From Erythroxylum novogranatense (taxonomy: Eukaryota; Streptophyta; Magnoliopsida; Malpighiales; Erythroxylaceae): a stretch of 64,000 nucleotides of DNA. The position numbers and the translations under genes were made by a program. Location: positions 48,190,063 to 48,254,062 of the forward strand of contig CM057233.1 of the NCBI GenBank assembly GCA_029891385.1, read 5' to 3'. Below the pieces are notes generated by a model, which was not told the origin of the DNA, did not search any database, and saw only the letters and a program-made list of their open reading frames with translations. This document shows, in pieces, positions 35,201 to 48,163 of the stretch (positions are counted from its first letter, which is position 1; every line of letters starts with the position of its first letter).

Positions 35201-36444
35201 ACTTAATAATAACATCACAATTCCCATTAGATGCTCCTAACTACCATGATTCATAAACTACAATCAAAGCATAATTGAAAACACCATTCAAAGTTCAATT
35301 TAAACACTTACCTATTCAAGCTTCCAAGCCTCTCTTCTCTTCACTTCCTTCTTAATTACCCTTGCTAACCACTTCTTCTAACTCCCAAATAAAGACATCA
35401 CCATGATGGTAAGACAATAAGTTAATGACAAGTAAGAGAACTTTTGAATTTGTGGAGGAAGGTGAAGAAAGAAGCAAAATTTTCGATGATGAGAAAACCA
35501 ATTTGAAGAGAGGCTTCGGAAACAATTTTTTATCTCATTCCTTCATTCTTTAGGTCATCACCGAGAGAGGGCATAGGGAATTACAAGAAACATGATAAGA
35601 AGGCATTAAATGAATGAGATGTTGGCAAGTTTTGGTTGGTACAAATTTTCAAAGAAAAGGCAAAGGTATAAACCAATGAGTTTTCATCACTTTTTACACC
35701 ATATCACCACACTTTCGGTTACAATAGAAAGAAAACAATATTTCCTTATGTAAAACCGTGGGAGGAGGTCTTGAAAGGGTAGGTGACTTGGTAGGATTGG
35801 TTAAAACCAAGTTGAAAAGTCAACATATTCATACTTTATTCAATTAAACCTAGTCCAAAATTAACTCAATCAATTCCAATGACCCTTATTTCAATCCCAA
35901 AATAATGTATCCAATAATACAGTGCCATTGGGTAGCAATTTTAAGCTATCGAAAATCGTAGGTTCGCCAATTGGCGATTTTATCCGGTCCGAGAATTTCC
36001 GGGAATTTTCCCCGAATTATTTTTCTGAGAATTAATGAAATTCTCCAAAATTATTAAAACATGTAACAGTGCACTCCAAATAATTTTTCAATCACGAAAA
36101 TCACCTTTTCTACCCCAAAACATGTTTAGGCCAGTTACCGGTGATTTTGCCGGTCCGGAAATTTTCTCCAGAAAATTCCAAAAAAATTTCTGAAAATCCC
36201 TTAAAATCTATAACGCTTAATAGCGCACTCAGAATATTTTTCCAAACCCATTAACCACGTTAATCACAATAAAATTGCTTTAGGCCCAATTAAGGAATTA
36301 TCATGAATGCATATACGAATTCCATGTACACAATTGATACTTGTATCAATCCTATTATGCATGAAACGGACTAATTATTCCTTATCAATCCCATCCTATA
36401 ACAAATTTCCTATTTTACCGCTTCCGGGAGGGGTGGATGTTACA
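32245..36444 (-). mobile_element. LARD-B 3' LTR
   Basis: 4200 bp; on the minus strand it starts TGTAACATCC at 36444 and ends GGGGTGTTACA at 32245. Near-identical to 40060-44233 in the centre. The hairpin GAGTTTTGCGAACTC lies at 32672-32686 and a triple GGCTATAAAGCCCAGT repeat at 33090-33175. ORFs here are short and unrecognised. Confidence 0.93.
33090..33175. repeat. GGCTATAAAGCCCAGT tandem repeat in LARD-B 3' LTR
   Basis: Three copies of ATGGCTATAAAGCCCAGT-type units at irregular spacing, duplicated in the other LTR at 40899-40978. Confidence 0.85.
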
Positions 36445-39400
36445 ATTCTCCCTCCTTATAAGAATTTCGTCCTCGAAATTCTCGATCAACAGTTCACTAT
36501 GACCGTTATCACATGATGCTACATATCCCATATACTTTTCCACTTAATGATTCACTTTTGAGTGATCACAAGAACCATTCTCATCCGTGGTCCGCTTACT
36601 AATTTGGCTAATTCATTATCACTAAGACAAGAGATTTGATTCAACAAGACTATTAGTTAGCGATCTCATTTTCTTAGCTATCTCATTTGTCATTTCTAGA
36701 ATAGTCACTACCTTTGGTTCCGATATAAGGACTCAATGCAGATTTCCAAATCTATTCACCATCACATTATATCCTCTAATACCTTTGTCCCCAGTGCCAT
36801 AAAGTCCAATTCGTATTCCCTTGAGTACATCTCCATTTCTTTGATACCTCTCTTTATCACGTCAGGGACGATTTACATTCCTTTGGTACCAATACTGTGA
36901 CATTTAACTCCACTTCACTATAATCAGTAACAATGTACCTAATGCAGTCATTTGTTATATGCCATTTACTCTAGGTTCAAATTTGAATCTCGTAAGACAA
37001 TTTACTGTTCTATAGTGTTCACATGCTTTATTCGGGTATACATTTTACACTGTCTCATTTATCCGATCCGTTTCCACTTTAGCTAACCATGCAGTCTTTC
37101 TCAGTCACTTCCCTTTGTTTCACTTATCACAGTCAATCTTTGACTCTCGTTAGACACTATACAATGTAATAGTATATTCCTCCAATAAATCAGATTACGA
37201 TCATAATCAAACCTTTTTCCTATTGAACATTCAACCTATAAGCACTTGAGCCGATAATCACTTCATTTTAAACCCACAGTTACTCAATTCACTTTTTATT
37301 TATGCTTCTAGAATGTCTAACTTCGACTATTCACTTTCTTGTTCTACACCTTTTATCAGGTACACATACTTCTTTGAATTTTTCACTATTGTTTTTTTTT
37401 CCAATTCCATTCATATATTTAAACTCATCATAAGATTTACCACTTTACTTTCTGCACTCTTAACTATTCTTATCACTAGATCTACAATTTCAACTTTTCC
37501 AGAAACACTTCACAATTACCCATAATCTGCTTGACACTCATTGTCATTGAAAATCCCAATATCTGTAATTGATTTGTTCATTGCAGCATTATCTGTTCAC
37601 TAGTTGAGTTTAGTAGGCAGAATTGTCCGTTCATTTCAGCATTGTCGATTTACACGGTCTCTTTCCTTAAATTAACCCAAAGGTATCCTTATAGGAATCT
37701 ACAGGTCTCCAAGGCTTTCAATCGCGAGCATGACACCAGCACCATTTATCACGGTCGATTCAATTTATTTCATACTGTTCAACATATTGTCGCAGTTCAA
37801 TACTCACTGCCCACTCTTCCAGTGTATGTATATCATCAGTATCAGATTCCTCAATTAGTCCTATCGTTCTTTTCACTTTTCACTGTTCAACACTTCCAAA
37901 CACATTCTGTCTCTAATCACAGTTACTACCATTTGTTTACCTCGCATAAATCCCTATTAGGGTCTTATTGACTTTACCATACATCTCTTACCCTTTTCAT
38001 TGAGTCCACAATTAGTGTATCTGCAATTTCTTTATGAAGGTGTCACTACATCACCTCATTGTCAGTTTCCCTTTTGAACCTCTTGTCTTCATTCATTTAC
38101 TCTTTTCATTTTCTCTTCTCAACTGTTTTCCTATCATTCATATCAACATATGTTAATACCTTGTCATCCATATTTAAACCTCCAAAGTTTCCATTTTATT
38201 TTAGTATCTCACTTTTCGGTTTGGGACTCTTTTACTCTTCGCTTCAAACTGGATTCCTCAACAGTTTTGCATCATAAATGGAGATCGATTCACTTCACAT
38301 TGCAATAGGATTACCTCCAATTAAAATTTCACTTATGTTGGATACTTTACATTTCTGTACATACAGTGCAGATAACCTCAACAATATGAGCTATGTCCCA
38401 ATTTCATCTTTAATTTTGTCCGTACTTCTATCCATTTGACCGTTCGTCTTGATACCATCTTTATACGGTTCACGAAAGTCTCATCAATCAATTATTATCC
38501 CTAATTGCTTTTCAATCCTTCTTCACTATACGTACAATCTCAATTAGAACAATTTTATGCCATAATTTAAATATCAGAAAATTCCTTTCACAAAGGTTCC
38601 TTATGACAGTCACTTAAATACTTTCTTTCACACTTATTCTGTAATCTATACCAGAATCACTTTTCAGTTCCTCTCATACAGGTACACTCAGTCCACTTTT
38701 GTCTTACTTTAACCCCTTAAGAACTTCACACTTATAATCACTCTAAACATTTACCGCTTATTTCTTCTATGGTTTCCATATATCTGTAACATACATTTCA
38801 TTAATCACAATCAACATTACTGTCCAATAGATATCCCCAACAGTAAATCGACTTAAATGCAATAACTCTTTTCATATACCACTATTATGGTTTCATTTTT
38901 TTTTCAAGATCTTTATTTCATTCTCCCCATATTAAACTGCATGTCTCATTCCCTTATCCACATGTGCAACTTGACCTTGTAAGGTCGATCAATTTGGCTT
39001 ATCATCTCATGATCATTATTATATATATATATATATATATTCTTTTTTTTCTGCTACTTATCCCCTATTGTCCTTAAACAATTTATGATCGGGTGGTCAC
39101 AGTCCCCAATACCAGACAAAATCGTTGATACCACTCCATTTTATCTCTATCTATATGCCTATCCATTTACCGTTTTTGTGTCCATATACACCTAATTCAG
39201 AATTTCCCGATACACCATCAGTAGAAATCATCTGTCTGTCTTTTTCCTTTATGATTTTATCATACGAATTTCCAAACTCGTAACACAATAATCACATAAC
39301 CATTTCAATCTCAAGCTTATGCGGTCCAGATCATAACCATTTCACAAATTCTTCAGTTTATCTGTACACTTTTATCTCACTCTAATAGGCACTGGGCATC

Positions 39401-40059
39401 TTACTTTTTCGGTTCTTTCAGCCTCAATAAACCGTTATAACACTCTATCGAGCTTCTTTCCATTTCGCTATTATCTTCGCTTATAATATCTACGATCTCT
39501 AACTCGAATACAAGGCATCAAAATATGCCCGATTGACCATCTACATTTTACTCAATTCCAATATTTCCCTTTCATGACATATACAAATGAATCGTAATTA
39601 CCTAACCATCCCGGCTTTTAATTTCACTTAGATCTACTATAACCAATATGCTTCCCATAACTCTAATGGACCTCTCAAGTTCTCAACATCTTCATTTTTC
39701 TCGTCACCATAATATTGTCAATTTAATTCGAAATTTTAATTAGTCTAGGCCAACACGGTCATTCTAATATCACATATGAGGGTTTCTAACCCAAAGACAA
39801 TATCAACCTTCTTATCTATTTTTCCTTTATCCTTTCCTAATTGATTATCCCCTTTTAGGGATTTACACTCTAATCCCGTCTCACTCTTCTCTCACTTAGT
39901 CACTTGACACTTATGCACTCGTAGGATTTATCCTCGTGCGACTCTGACTAGGGGTCGATTACCACGGCCTCGCAACGACGCGACTCAAATGCATGCAACC
40001 TATGTTCCAAATCGTGCTCAGATACATTTCGTACTTCTTCGGGCTCGATACCACCTAAA
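36445..40059 (-). mobile_element. LARD-B internal region, non-coding
   Basis: 3615 bp between the LTRs. The primer-binding-like site is at the right end and the purine tract at the left end. Several ORFs of 60-110 codons occur, rich in Ser, Phe and Tyr in the wrong sense, with no family motif; I regard them as chance. The right 0.8 kb and left 0.5 kb match LARD-A 1-795 and 795-1322. The middle is present only here. A short (AT)n lies near 39020-39040. Confidence 0.88.
40041..40053 (-). promoter_or_regulatory. Degenerate tRNA-iMet primer-binding site of LARD-B
   Basis: Minus-strand TGGTATCGAGCCC a few bases inside the 5' LTR end, identical to LARD-A 6-18. Confidence 0.7.
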
Positions 40060-43000
40060 TGTAACACACTTCCATGAAGACCGAACCCGATATCGTTGGT
40101 GATATCCGAGTCCGTGCCATGAGTGGCGTATTACATCACCGATTTAAAACTCAAGACACACATTTTTTAAAGCCATTGATTCCACGTTAACACGGCCAAC
40201 ACAAGAAGTAAATAAAACCCATGTTCAAGAAAAAACCAGCCATTATTACGGTCATCCAAGAATAGTTTACAATCACCAATGCAAGAAAACATTAAAACCA
40301 CAATGGGCTCAAGAATAATACAAAGCCTTGTTATACAAATGATTGCGAACACAATTTACTAAGACACTAATGCGACGCGAACCGATCCCGATCTCTAACC
40401 TTTACTGCCTACAGAGACATACTCCCGTGTCAACCGGGTATTCTTCAGACCTGAAAATAGATGCAAATTTTGGGTGAGTTTTGAACTTAGTGAAAACCAT
40501 CATCGATGGTTCACTCAAATCATCATTACACCCATGGCGTCTGAGACAGTCCCAAAAATAATCAATTACCAAGAAGCGATCAATAACAATGTCCAAAGAA
40601 TGTAAAACCATTCACGAGAATTCATGCCATTACAAAAGCAAGACATGTCACGAGCGGTCATTTATGCGAATGCAATGCATATGTGACTCTTTCCAGGTTA
40701 TTCAAGATTGCCCCAAGTGCTCACCAAAGTGTTCAGTGGGGACGCGTCAGGGATTTCTCCCCTCGGGCTCGAGGCCCGGTCAGTACAGTATGAGAGCTTG
40801 AAGCTCTTATCAGTAAAAAATAGCAACTTGGGGCACGTCCATTATCTGATCATGCAATTATGCATGCAGTGCAGTATTCAGTAAATGTACAGTGTTTGGC
40901 TATAAAGCCCAGTGTAGCAGTAAGTCAATGACATGGCTATAAAGCCCAGTAAGTATGATGGCTATAAAGCCCAGTCTATCAGTATTAGTATCATTCAGTA
41001 CAGTAAAATCATACAATACAACAATCCCATACATGCCAGTAGTCATGCAGTGATCATTCAATTCACTTTTGCACGTAATTCACGTTGAGCATGTAAACAA
41101 CCAGAAATTTGAGAGACCAACTAGGTTACTCACCTATTACTTCCGAGCTAATGCCGGAAGTTTCTGTGACGTCGGTCAATCGACGCTCCAATTGGCCTTT
41201 ATATGAATCAGAAAAAGCACGAGTCACTAAATATGAAATTTGTGCTCATGATGATGATATATGCATGTTCATGAATTCCTGGCCCTAATCCCCCTTTTTT
41301 TTCCATTATAAAAATTCATAAAAATTCAGAAACCTATTGGCGGACGGTGCGTAATTCGAACCTCTATAGGTCCCCAATTAAATAAAATAAATGATTAAAA
41401 GTTCACATCCCGGCCACGTCAATTTCCCGTCTAAAAATTCCCAATTTCTTATAAAATGAAATTCAATATTCAATGAATCCGATGCCTCTGGAATCAGGTC
41501 AATCGAACGTCGGACGGGAAAGTTATTCACGAAAGGAACCAAAACTCAACAATTTATATTTTTATTTATCACCCTTATTTCCCCCTTTATTTTCTAATTT
41601 CCAACCAAACTTCCAACACCCATAACTCTTTCTACACATTTCTGAACAATGCAAACTATACCTTGTTGGAAAGCTTATGAAAAGCTCTACAATTCTCAAG
41701 AAGACCATAAAACACTTTCACCCCTAAGGGTGTCAAATATCCCATCAAAGCTACTGCCTACTCAAATCCCATTAAACAGAACAGTACATTTCAAATTTAA
41801 TAACTCTCATTCTGTTCAGTCAAAATTGCACAATAAATATGCTCATCAAGGTCACAATGTTATCTCTAACTTTCATGAACAACTAAAGTCCAATTCCATT
41901 GTTAACTTGGTCAAACAATTCAATCAATGATGCTGTCCCTGAAATCATCCAATTTGAGCAGTAATCGATAACAAGCATAACTCTCTGTACACAAATCTTA
42001 AAAATCAGAGCTTTATATCCCTGAAAAGATAACATCTCAAACTTCAATTTTATGAAGCACTCAACATCCAATTCGATCTTTAACAATTTCAAAACTGTTA
42101 TGGAAGCTACTGTTATGATCAGCCATTCATAACCTAATGTAGGGTCAATCTTTGCAAAATCATAACTCCCAATTCTGACTTCTAAAATTACACACCATAT
42201 ATCAATTTCAAGGTGATCTCTTCCTCTATAACTTTTCAGAAGCTCATTCACACCAATTCAGTCCACATAAAATGGTAAAATTGCCTCCAATCCGAAAACT
42301 CACAAAATCACACTTAGACTAGGTTTCATCAACATGCTCAAAACCAGTCAATAGTAATCAGTTCATATCTCTCAATATACAACTCTAAAAATATCAAGAT
42401 CAGTAGAAATGGAAAGATAATTCAATATGCTACAACTTTAATGAAGACCATTCTCCCTAATTCCATCTCAATTAATTCATAAAAATCAACAAAACTCAGA
42501 TGTCATGGTTGTGGTTACTGTTCACAAGCAATGGAACAGTAACTTTCCATACAGAAATTGACCCGTCTATCATTGAAATTCAACAACACCTATTTCACAC
42601 TAAAATAAAGCCAACAAATCAAAGTTTCAGTGGCCACAAACCTTGCCTCATTTGCATAACTACACTATGAGTTATGGTCAAATCAGTGCAATAGGTCAAA
42701 TATCAATTTTCCAGCTTTACTTCTCTATTCACTTCCTTTCATTCCAACACCCTTCCTACATCCATAAGCATCTTAATTGGACACAAAATCAGTCCCTATA
42801 ACATGTCTACATTCACTAGGCATTCCTACCAAAAATTGGCAGCACTAACCTCTTCCCTTTCCATGCACAATTAATCATCAATATGAATTCAAAATCAAGC
42901 TAAAACCAAACTTAACCATTACCATTCATTATCCTAACATACCTTACATTTATACCCATTAATTTATACTATAATTCTCATCAAAATAAAGCATCAATAA

Positions 43001-44233
43001 ACTTAATAATAACATCACAATTCCCATTAGATGCTCCTAACTACCATGATTCATAAACTACAATTAAAGCATAATTGAAAACACCATTCAAAGTTCAATT
43101 TAAACACTTACCTATTCAAGCTTCCAAGCCTCTCTTCTCTTCACTTCCTTCTTAATTACCCTTGCTAACCACTTCTTCTAACTCCCAAATAAAGACATCA
43201 CCATGATGGTAAGACAATAAGTTAATGACAAGTAAGAGAACTTTTGAATTTGTGGAGGAAGGTGAAGAAAGAAGCAAAATTTTCGATGATGAGAAACCAA
43301 TTTGAAGAGAGGCTTGAAACAATTTTTATCTCATTCCTTCATTCTTTAGGTCATCACCGAGAGAGGGCATAGGAATTACAAGAAACATGATAAGAAGGCA
43401 TTAAATGAATGAGATGTTGGCAAGTTTTGGTTGGTACAAATTTTCAAAGAAAAGTCAAAGGTATAAACCAATGAGTTTTCATCACTTTTACACCATATCA
43501 CCACACTTTCGGTTACAATAGAAAGGAAACAATATTTCCTTATGTAAAACCGTGGAGGAGGTCATGAAAGGGTAGGTGGCTTGGTAGGATTGGTTAAAAC
43601 CAAGTTGAAAAGTCAACATATTCATACTTTATTCAATTAAACCTAGTCCAAAATTAACTCAATCAATTCCAATGACCCTTATTTCAATCCCAAAATAATG
43701 TATCCAATAATACAGTGCCATTGGGTAGCAATTTTAATATCTAGAAAATCGACCGTTCGCTAATTGGCGATTTTATCCGATCAGAGAATTTTCGAATTTT
43801 CCTCAATTATTTTTCTCGAGAATTAATGAAATTCCCAAAATTATTAAAACATGTAACAAAGGCACTCCAAATAATTTTTCAATCATTTAAAATCACCTTT
43901 TCTACCCCAAAACATGTTTAGGCCATTCGCGCGATTTTGCTTGTCTCGAAATTTTCTCCAAAATTCCAAAAAATTCTGAAAATCCTTTAAAATCTATAAC
44001 GCTTAATAGCGACTCGTAATATTTTTCCAAACCCATTAACCACGTTAATCATAATAAAATTGCTTTAGGCCCAATTAAGGGAATTATCATGAATGCATAT
44101 ACCGAAATTCCATGTACACAATTGATCTCGTATCAATCCTATTATGCATGAAACGAGACTAATTATTCCTTATCAATCCCATCCTACAACAAATTTCCTA
44201 TTTTACCCTTCCAGGAGGGGGTGGGATGTTACA
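40060..44233 (-). mobile_element. LARD-B 5' LTR
   Basis: 4174 bp; starts TGTAACATCCCACC at 44233 (minus) and ends GTGTTACA at 40060. Its centre is almost identical to the 3' LTR. Its outer parts (about 40060-40800 and 43730-44233) show many clustered 1-8-base differences, which may be sequence-consensus errors rather than age. Confidence 0.93.
40899..40978. repeat. GGCTATAAAGCCCAGT tandem repeat in LARD-B 5' LTR
   Basis: Same three-copy array as at 33090-33175. Confidence 0.85.
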
Positions 44234-44238
44234 TTAGT
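44234..44238. repeat. Right target site duplication of LARD-B (TTAGT)
   Basis: Second copy of TTAGT; viral coat-protein sequence continues from 44239. Confidence 0.95.
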
Positions 44239-45361
44239 AACAGGATATGTAGGACTAATGCATAGTGGAGTTAATACAGATAAATATACCCCTTATGAAA
44301 AAATGAAAACTGATACTATAAATCCTTTTGGAATATATTTAGATTTAGACTGCATTGCTAATATTGAAGAAGCAATAGATAAATGGGAAACTTCTTTAAG
44401 GATAGCTGTAGTAGTAAATAAAATAGATTTTGAAACTACGAAAGCATTTATGAAAAAAGCATTGTTAAATAGTGCACAAAGATTTTGGCAAAATTTAAAT
44501 GAAAATACTAAGCAAATGATATATTCTGATCCAGATAATTTCATAACAAGAGTTGTTGAAACATTTAGATTAGAATTTCATGGTGAGGGTAAATATGTTG
44601 GAGACCCTAATACAAAAACTCGATATACGATTGCTTTGATGAGATTACAGTTATGTGATATATGTGAGATAGAAAAATATATTTGTGTTTTTCAAGATTA
44701 TTATTATCATATTTATAATCAAGTTTCTGATACAAGTAATTATTTACCCTTATTTTTTGCTAAGATTCCAAACCCTTGGGGATCAAAATTAATAGAGACA
44801 TATAATCCAAAAAATATAGATACGTTAAGAAAAAGAATTGAACATGTTAGAGATAAATTAAATAATTGGTTTGCTGATGCTATTATGGCTAAAGCCAGTA
44901 AAGGATTAAAGAAAAAATTTTCTTTATGTTGTGATAAACCTAAAATGCCCATAATGATAGGATGTGATAGTTCTTATTACTATGGAAAGATAAAAGAAAG
45001 TATAAAAAGAAAAACAATATAAATATAGAAAACCTTATTTTAAGAAACGTAAAGTCGGATATTATAAGCGAAAAGGATACAAGAAAGCGTATAAACCTAC
45101 TTATATGAGAAGGAAAACTAATCCAAAGGAATGTAGATGTTATTCTTTGAAGGAGATAGGTCATTATGCGAATAATTGCCCTAGAAGAAATGAGAAAATA
45201 AAAAGAAAATTGAAATAGATGAAGATATTGAAGAAATGATAAGAACAAGAGAATTTATAAGAATAAATGATTTTAATATAGATTACGATGAAAGTATTTT
45301 TATTGTTATAGATCTGAGAAAATATATCGGAAGAAGAAAATACAGAATAGATGGAAATTAA
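44239..45361 (+). pseudogene. EPRV-L coat protein, main part
   Basis: Continuation of the gene split by LARD-B. An open stretch runs to 45022, the ATG at 44144 being LTR sequence and not a start. A Caulimoviridae-type capsid core is suggested by PFGIYLDLD, QRFWQNLNENTKQ, FRLEFHGEGKY and ALMRLQLCDICEIEKYI. A basic tail with a CCHC-like knuckle follows (CRCYSLKEIGHYANNC), in which one expected Cys is not present. Frame shifts occur near 45022 and 45235. The stop TAA at 45359-45361 overlaps the movement-protein ATG by 11 nt. The capsid packages viral DNA; here the gene is dead. Confidence 0.85.
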
Positions 45362-46656
45362 TAATACAAGACACCTTGATAGTGAATCAATAGTAGATAA
45401 TCAAGTAGAACAATCAGGAGAATATAAACAAGAAATTTTAATAGATAAGAAAAATTAAAAGCAGTTCAAAACGAAAAATTTTCATTATCAAATTATTCGA
45501 GATTTAGAGTAAATACCTTAAAAAGATTAGGAATTAAACCAAGAAATCATAATTTGTTCTATGGATTAAATATACAAGAAAGAACTTTAGATGTCTCATT
45601 AACTTCTAATAAATTAATGATACCTCTTTTAGCTAAAAATATATTCAAGAAAAATTACAAAAGATTAAATCGAAGTAAGAGATACCCTTGGATGGATACA
45701 TATTGGAGCTATACAAATAATAATAAAATTGACATTTAAAGAAGGATTAGATACCCTATAGAATTAGCTATTATGGATAATAGAATAATAAGCAGAGAAG
45801 AAGTTTGTTTAGGACTTCTTAAAGGTAATTTACAATATGGAAAATTAAAATTTAATATATATCCTCGGATATTGTATCATATAAAAGATAAGGATTTTGA
45901 TAAAACTTTAAGCTTAATACAAGACTTTAAAAGAAAAGATTTCTTTAGACAACAAAATAGACCTTATTCGATAACATATATTATTTCATATGCTATATCA
46001 ATACACATCATTCGTAATGTTTTATGGTTAAAGATACAATATATTTTCCTTATTTGTTTAATGAAGTATGTCGATCCAAATGCCCGGTTTACAAAAATAG
46101 AAGAAATAGAGTCAAGAACATTAGAATTAGATTTACAAGATAAACCTTTAATGAAAACAAATAATATGTCACCTAGATTATCCTTTACAAATCTGGGAGT
46201 TACTAGTTGACCTATAACTCGACAATTAAGTCTTGATAGATATAATAATAAATTAATTATGGCCAAAAATGATAATTGTAGAAACTATAAGCTAAAAGGA
46301 GAATATTATAATGTAATAGATTTTGTTCGATAAAAATCCTAATAGATACAGAGCTAATGGAAACTATATTAGTTATAAACTTTGTGAAGGATTACAAACA
46401 TATCAATTAGATGAACCTCACCAATATACGAACTTTAATGGTGAATTACATTCAATAAATGAAGCTATAGAAACCTTAATACAAATTGGACAAGATATAA
46501 TACCAATTAGACCATTAATAGAGAATGATGGATTCAATGATACTTTAGAAATAATCTTTAGGAATAACTTTTCTTAAGAATGTTAAACCTTATCGAGTTA
46601 CTTCTTATGGATTAAAGATAACTTATAATGGAAAATTAATATATATACCAAAATGA
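45351..46656 (+). pseudogene. EPRV-L movement protein with C-terminal protease-like module
   Basis: Starts MEINNTRHLDSES at the 11-nt overlap. The central part resembles the 30K-type movement proteins of Caulimoviridae: GLNIQERTLDVSL, PIELAIMDNRIISREE, KGNLQYGKLKFNIYPRI and RPYSITYIISYA. The last third, from about 46317, is a second retropepsin-like segment: an ILIDT start, then a frame break, then LHSINEAIETLIQIGQDIIP and TLEII. The stop TGA at 46654-46656 overlaps the next ATG (ATGA). Several stops and frameshifts make it non-functional. Movement proteins widen plasmodesmata; the tail module is not part of that family as I know it. Confidence 0.78.
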
Positions 46657-48163
46657 CAAGTCCATATAGTATATATATTCCTATAGGAATAACCTATAAG
46701 GAATATAAAACAGAATATTTTGCTGCCTTCATTGATAGTGGCTCAGGAGCATGTTTATGCAAAACAGATTGTTTTCCAACAAAATACCATAAAGAATTAC
46801 CTCTAATAAAAGGAAGAGATATCTCTAATAATACTATAGAAATCAAAAGAGGAATTGAACAACCGATAATTTCATTAGGATCATTCTTAATAAAATGTTC
46901 ACCATTTTATTTTCATAATACTGGTACTGATATATTATTAGGAAATAATTTCCTACAATTATTTCATAAGATCACCTTTGATACAGTAGCTAATCAGATA
47001 CTGTTTAAAAATCCATGTCATCATTTGACAACAGCTAAACGACTTAAACACACTTATGCTAAATCATTTCCTATTACCTTTATCCCTCGCACAACCCAGC
47101 GTGGTGATATTGGTTAATAGAACTAGAAATAAAAAAGATTTTTTCAAAATTTGATTGTAAAAGTAGATTTTGGAAAATAAAAATGCATCCTGATAGTATT
47201 CAATACACAGCATTTTCTACTCCACAAGGACATTATGAATGGTTAGTAAAGCCTTTTGGGTTAAAAAATGCACCTCAAATATTTCAGAGAAAAATGGATA
47301 ATATCTTTGAAGATCATTATTGTATATTTGTATATGTATGTTGAAGATATTTTGATAGCATCTGAAGATATTCAAATTCATTTAAAACACCTAGATAAGT
47401 TTGTTGATATATGTGTAGCACATGGATTAGGATTATCAAATAAAAAATAAAAATACTACTGAAATAAAGTAGAGTTTTTATACATGCAGTAGATGAACAA
47501 GGAATAGAACTTCAGAGTCACATACTAGAAAAGATTTCTAAATTTCCAGATAAATTAATTGATAAAAAGCAAGTACAAAGCTTTTTAGGAATTTTAACAT
47601 ATGCTTCAAATTTCTTTCAAAATTTAGCTTAATTACGAAAACCTTTTCAAGATTTACTTTAAAAGAAAAAATATTTAGTTTTACTCGAATTAGAAACTCA
47701 GTAAAAGCAGATAAAAGGATTATGTAAAACTTTACCAAAATTATATTTACCTAGTGAAGAAGATAATTTAATATTAGAAATAGATCCTTGGAAAGTTATT
47801 GGAGTGGAATCTTAAAGAAAATAGATTACCATAATAATGAAAAATAGGAGAAAGATTATGTAGATATTGTTACGGAACCTTCTTAAATCTGAAACTAGAT
47901 ATTATATAAATGAGAAAGAATTATTAGCGATTGTAAAAAGTTTTATTCTGTTTACTCCTAAAAGATTTTATTAGGCTGATAATACCCAAGTTAAAGCATT
48001 CATTAATAATACCCTACCAAGTAGACCTGAGTATAAACGATTAATTAGATGGCAAACATTACTTTCTGATTATATATTTGATATTGAAATTATTAAGTCT
48101 GACAAAAATGTTCTAGCAGATTTTCTTACAAGAGATGGAAGATCATCGGCTTCAGATACTTGA
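46653..48163 (+). pseudogene. EPRV-L protease-RT-RNase H, broken and deleted
   Basis: The protease is readable to 47117, with the active site FIDSGSGACLC at residues 27-37 and TDILLGNNF at 93-100. About 425 bp present in copy R (53262-53687), coding the RT N-terminus, are missing at about 47114. The junction shares TTA. RT then continues (KMHPDSIQYTAFSTPQGHYEW, broken). The catalytic block reads YVEDILIAS, where copy R has YVDD. RNase H text (INEKELLAIVKSF, NVLADFLTRDG) runs to the TGA at 48161-48163, overlapping the next ORF by 29 nt. Several in-frame stops are present. Confidence 0.88.

Larger units (their letters stand above)
32245..44233 (-). mobile_element. LARD-B: complete 12-kb non-coding LTR element
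   Basis: Whole element on the minus strand: 5' LTR 40060-44233, internal region 36445-40059, 3' LTR 32245-36444, flanked by TTAGT on both sides. No gag or pol is present, so movement would depend on enzymes of another element. LTRs of about 4.2 kb and a 3.6-kb non-coding interior match the published dimensions of LARDs in Triticeae. The tail before the purine tract resembles the chromovirus pol end at 8930-8966, suggesting a chromovirus parent. It is related to LARD-A over its whole length. Confidence 0.93.

Noticed and set aside
36445..40059. ORFs of 60-109 codons inside the LARD-B interior (for example 37642-37971)
   Set aside because: They lie antisense to the element, are not conserved in LARD-A and have no recognisable domain.
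44144..45022. A 292-codon ORF as an intact viral or host protein
   Set aside because: The first 95 bases are LARD-B LTR and target duplication; only the part from 44239 is coat-protein sequence.
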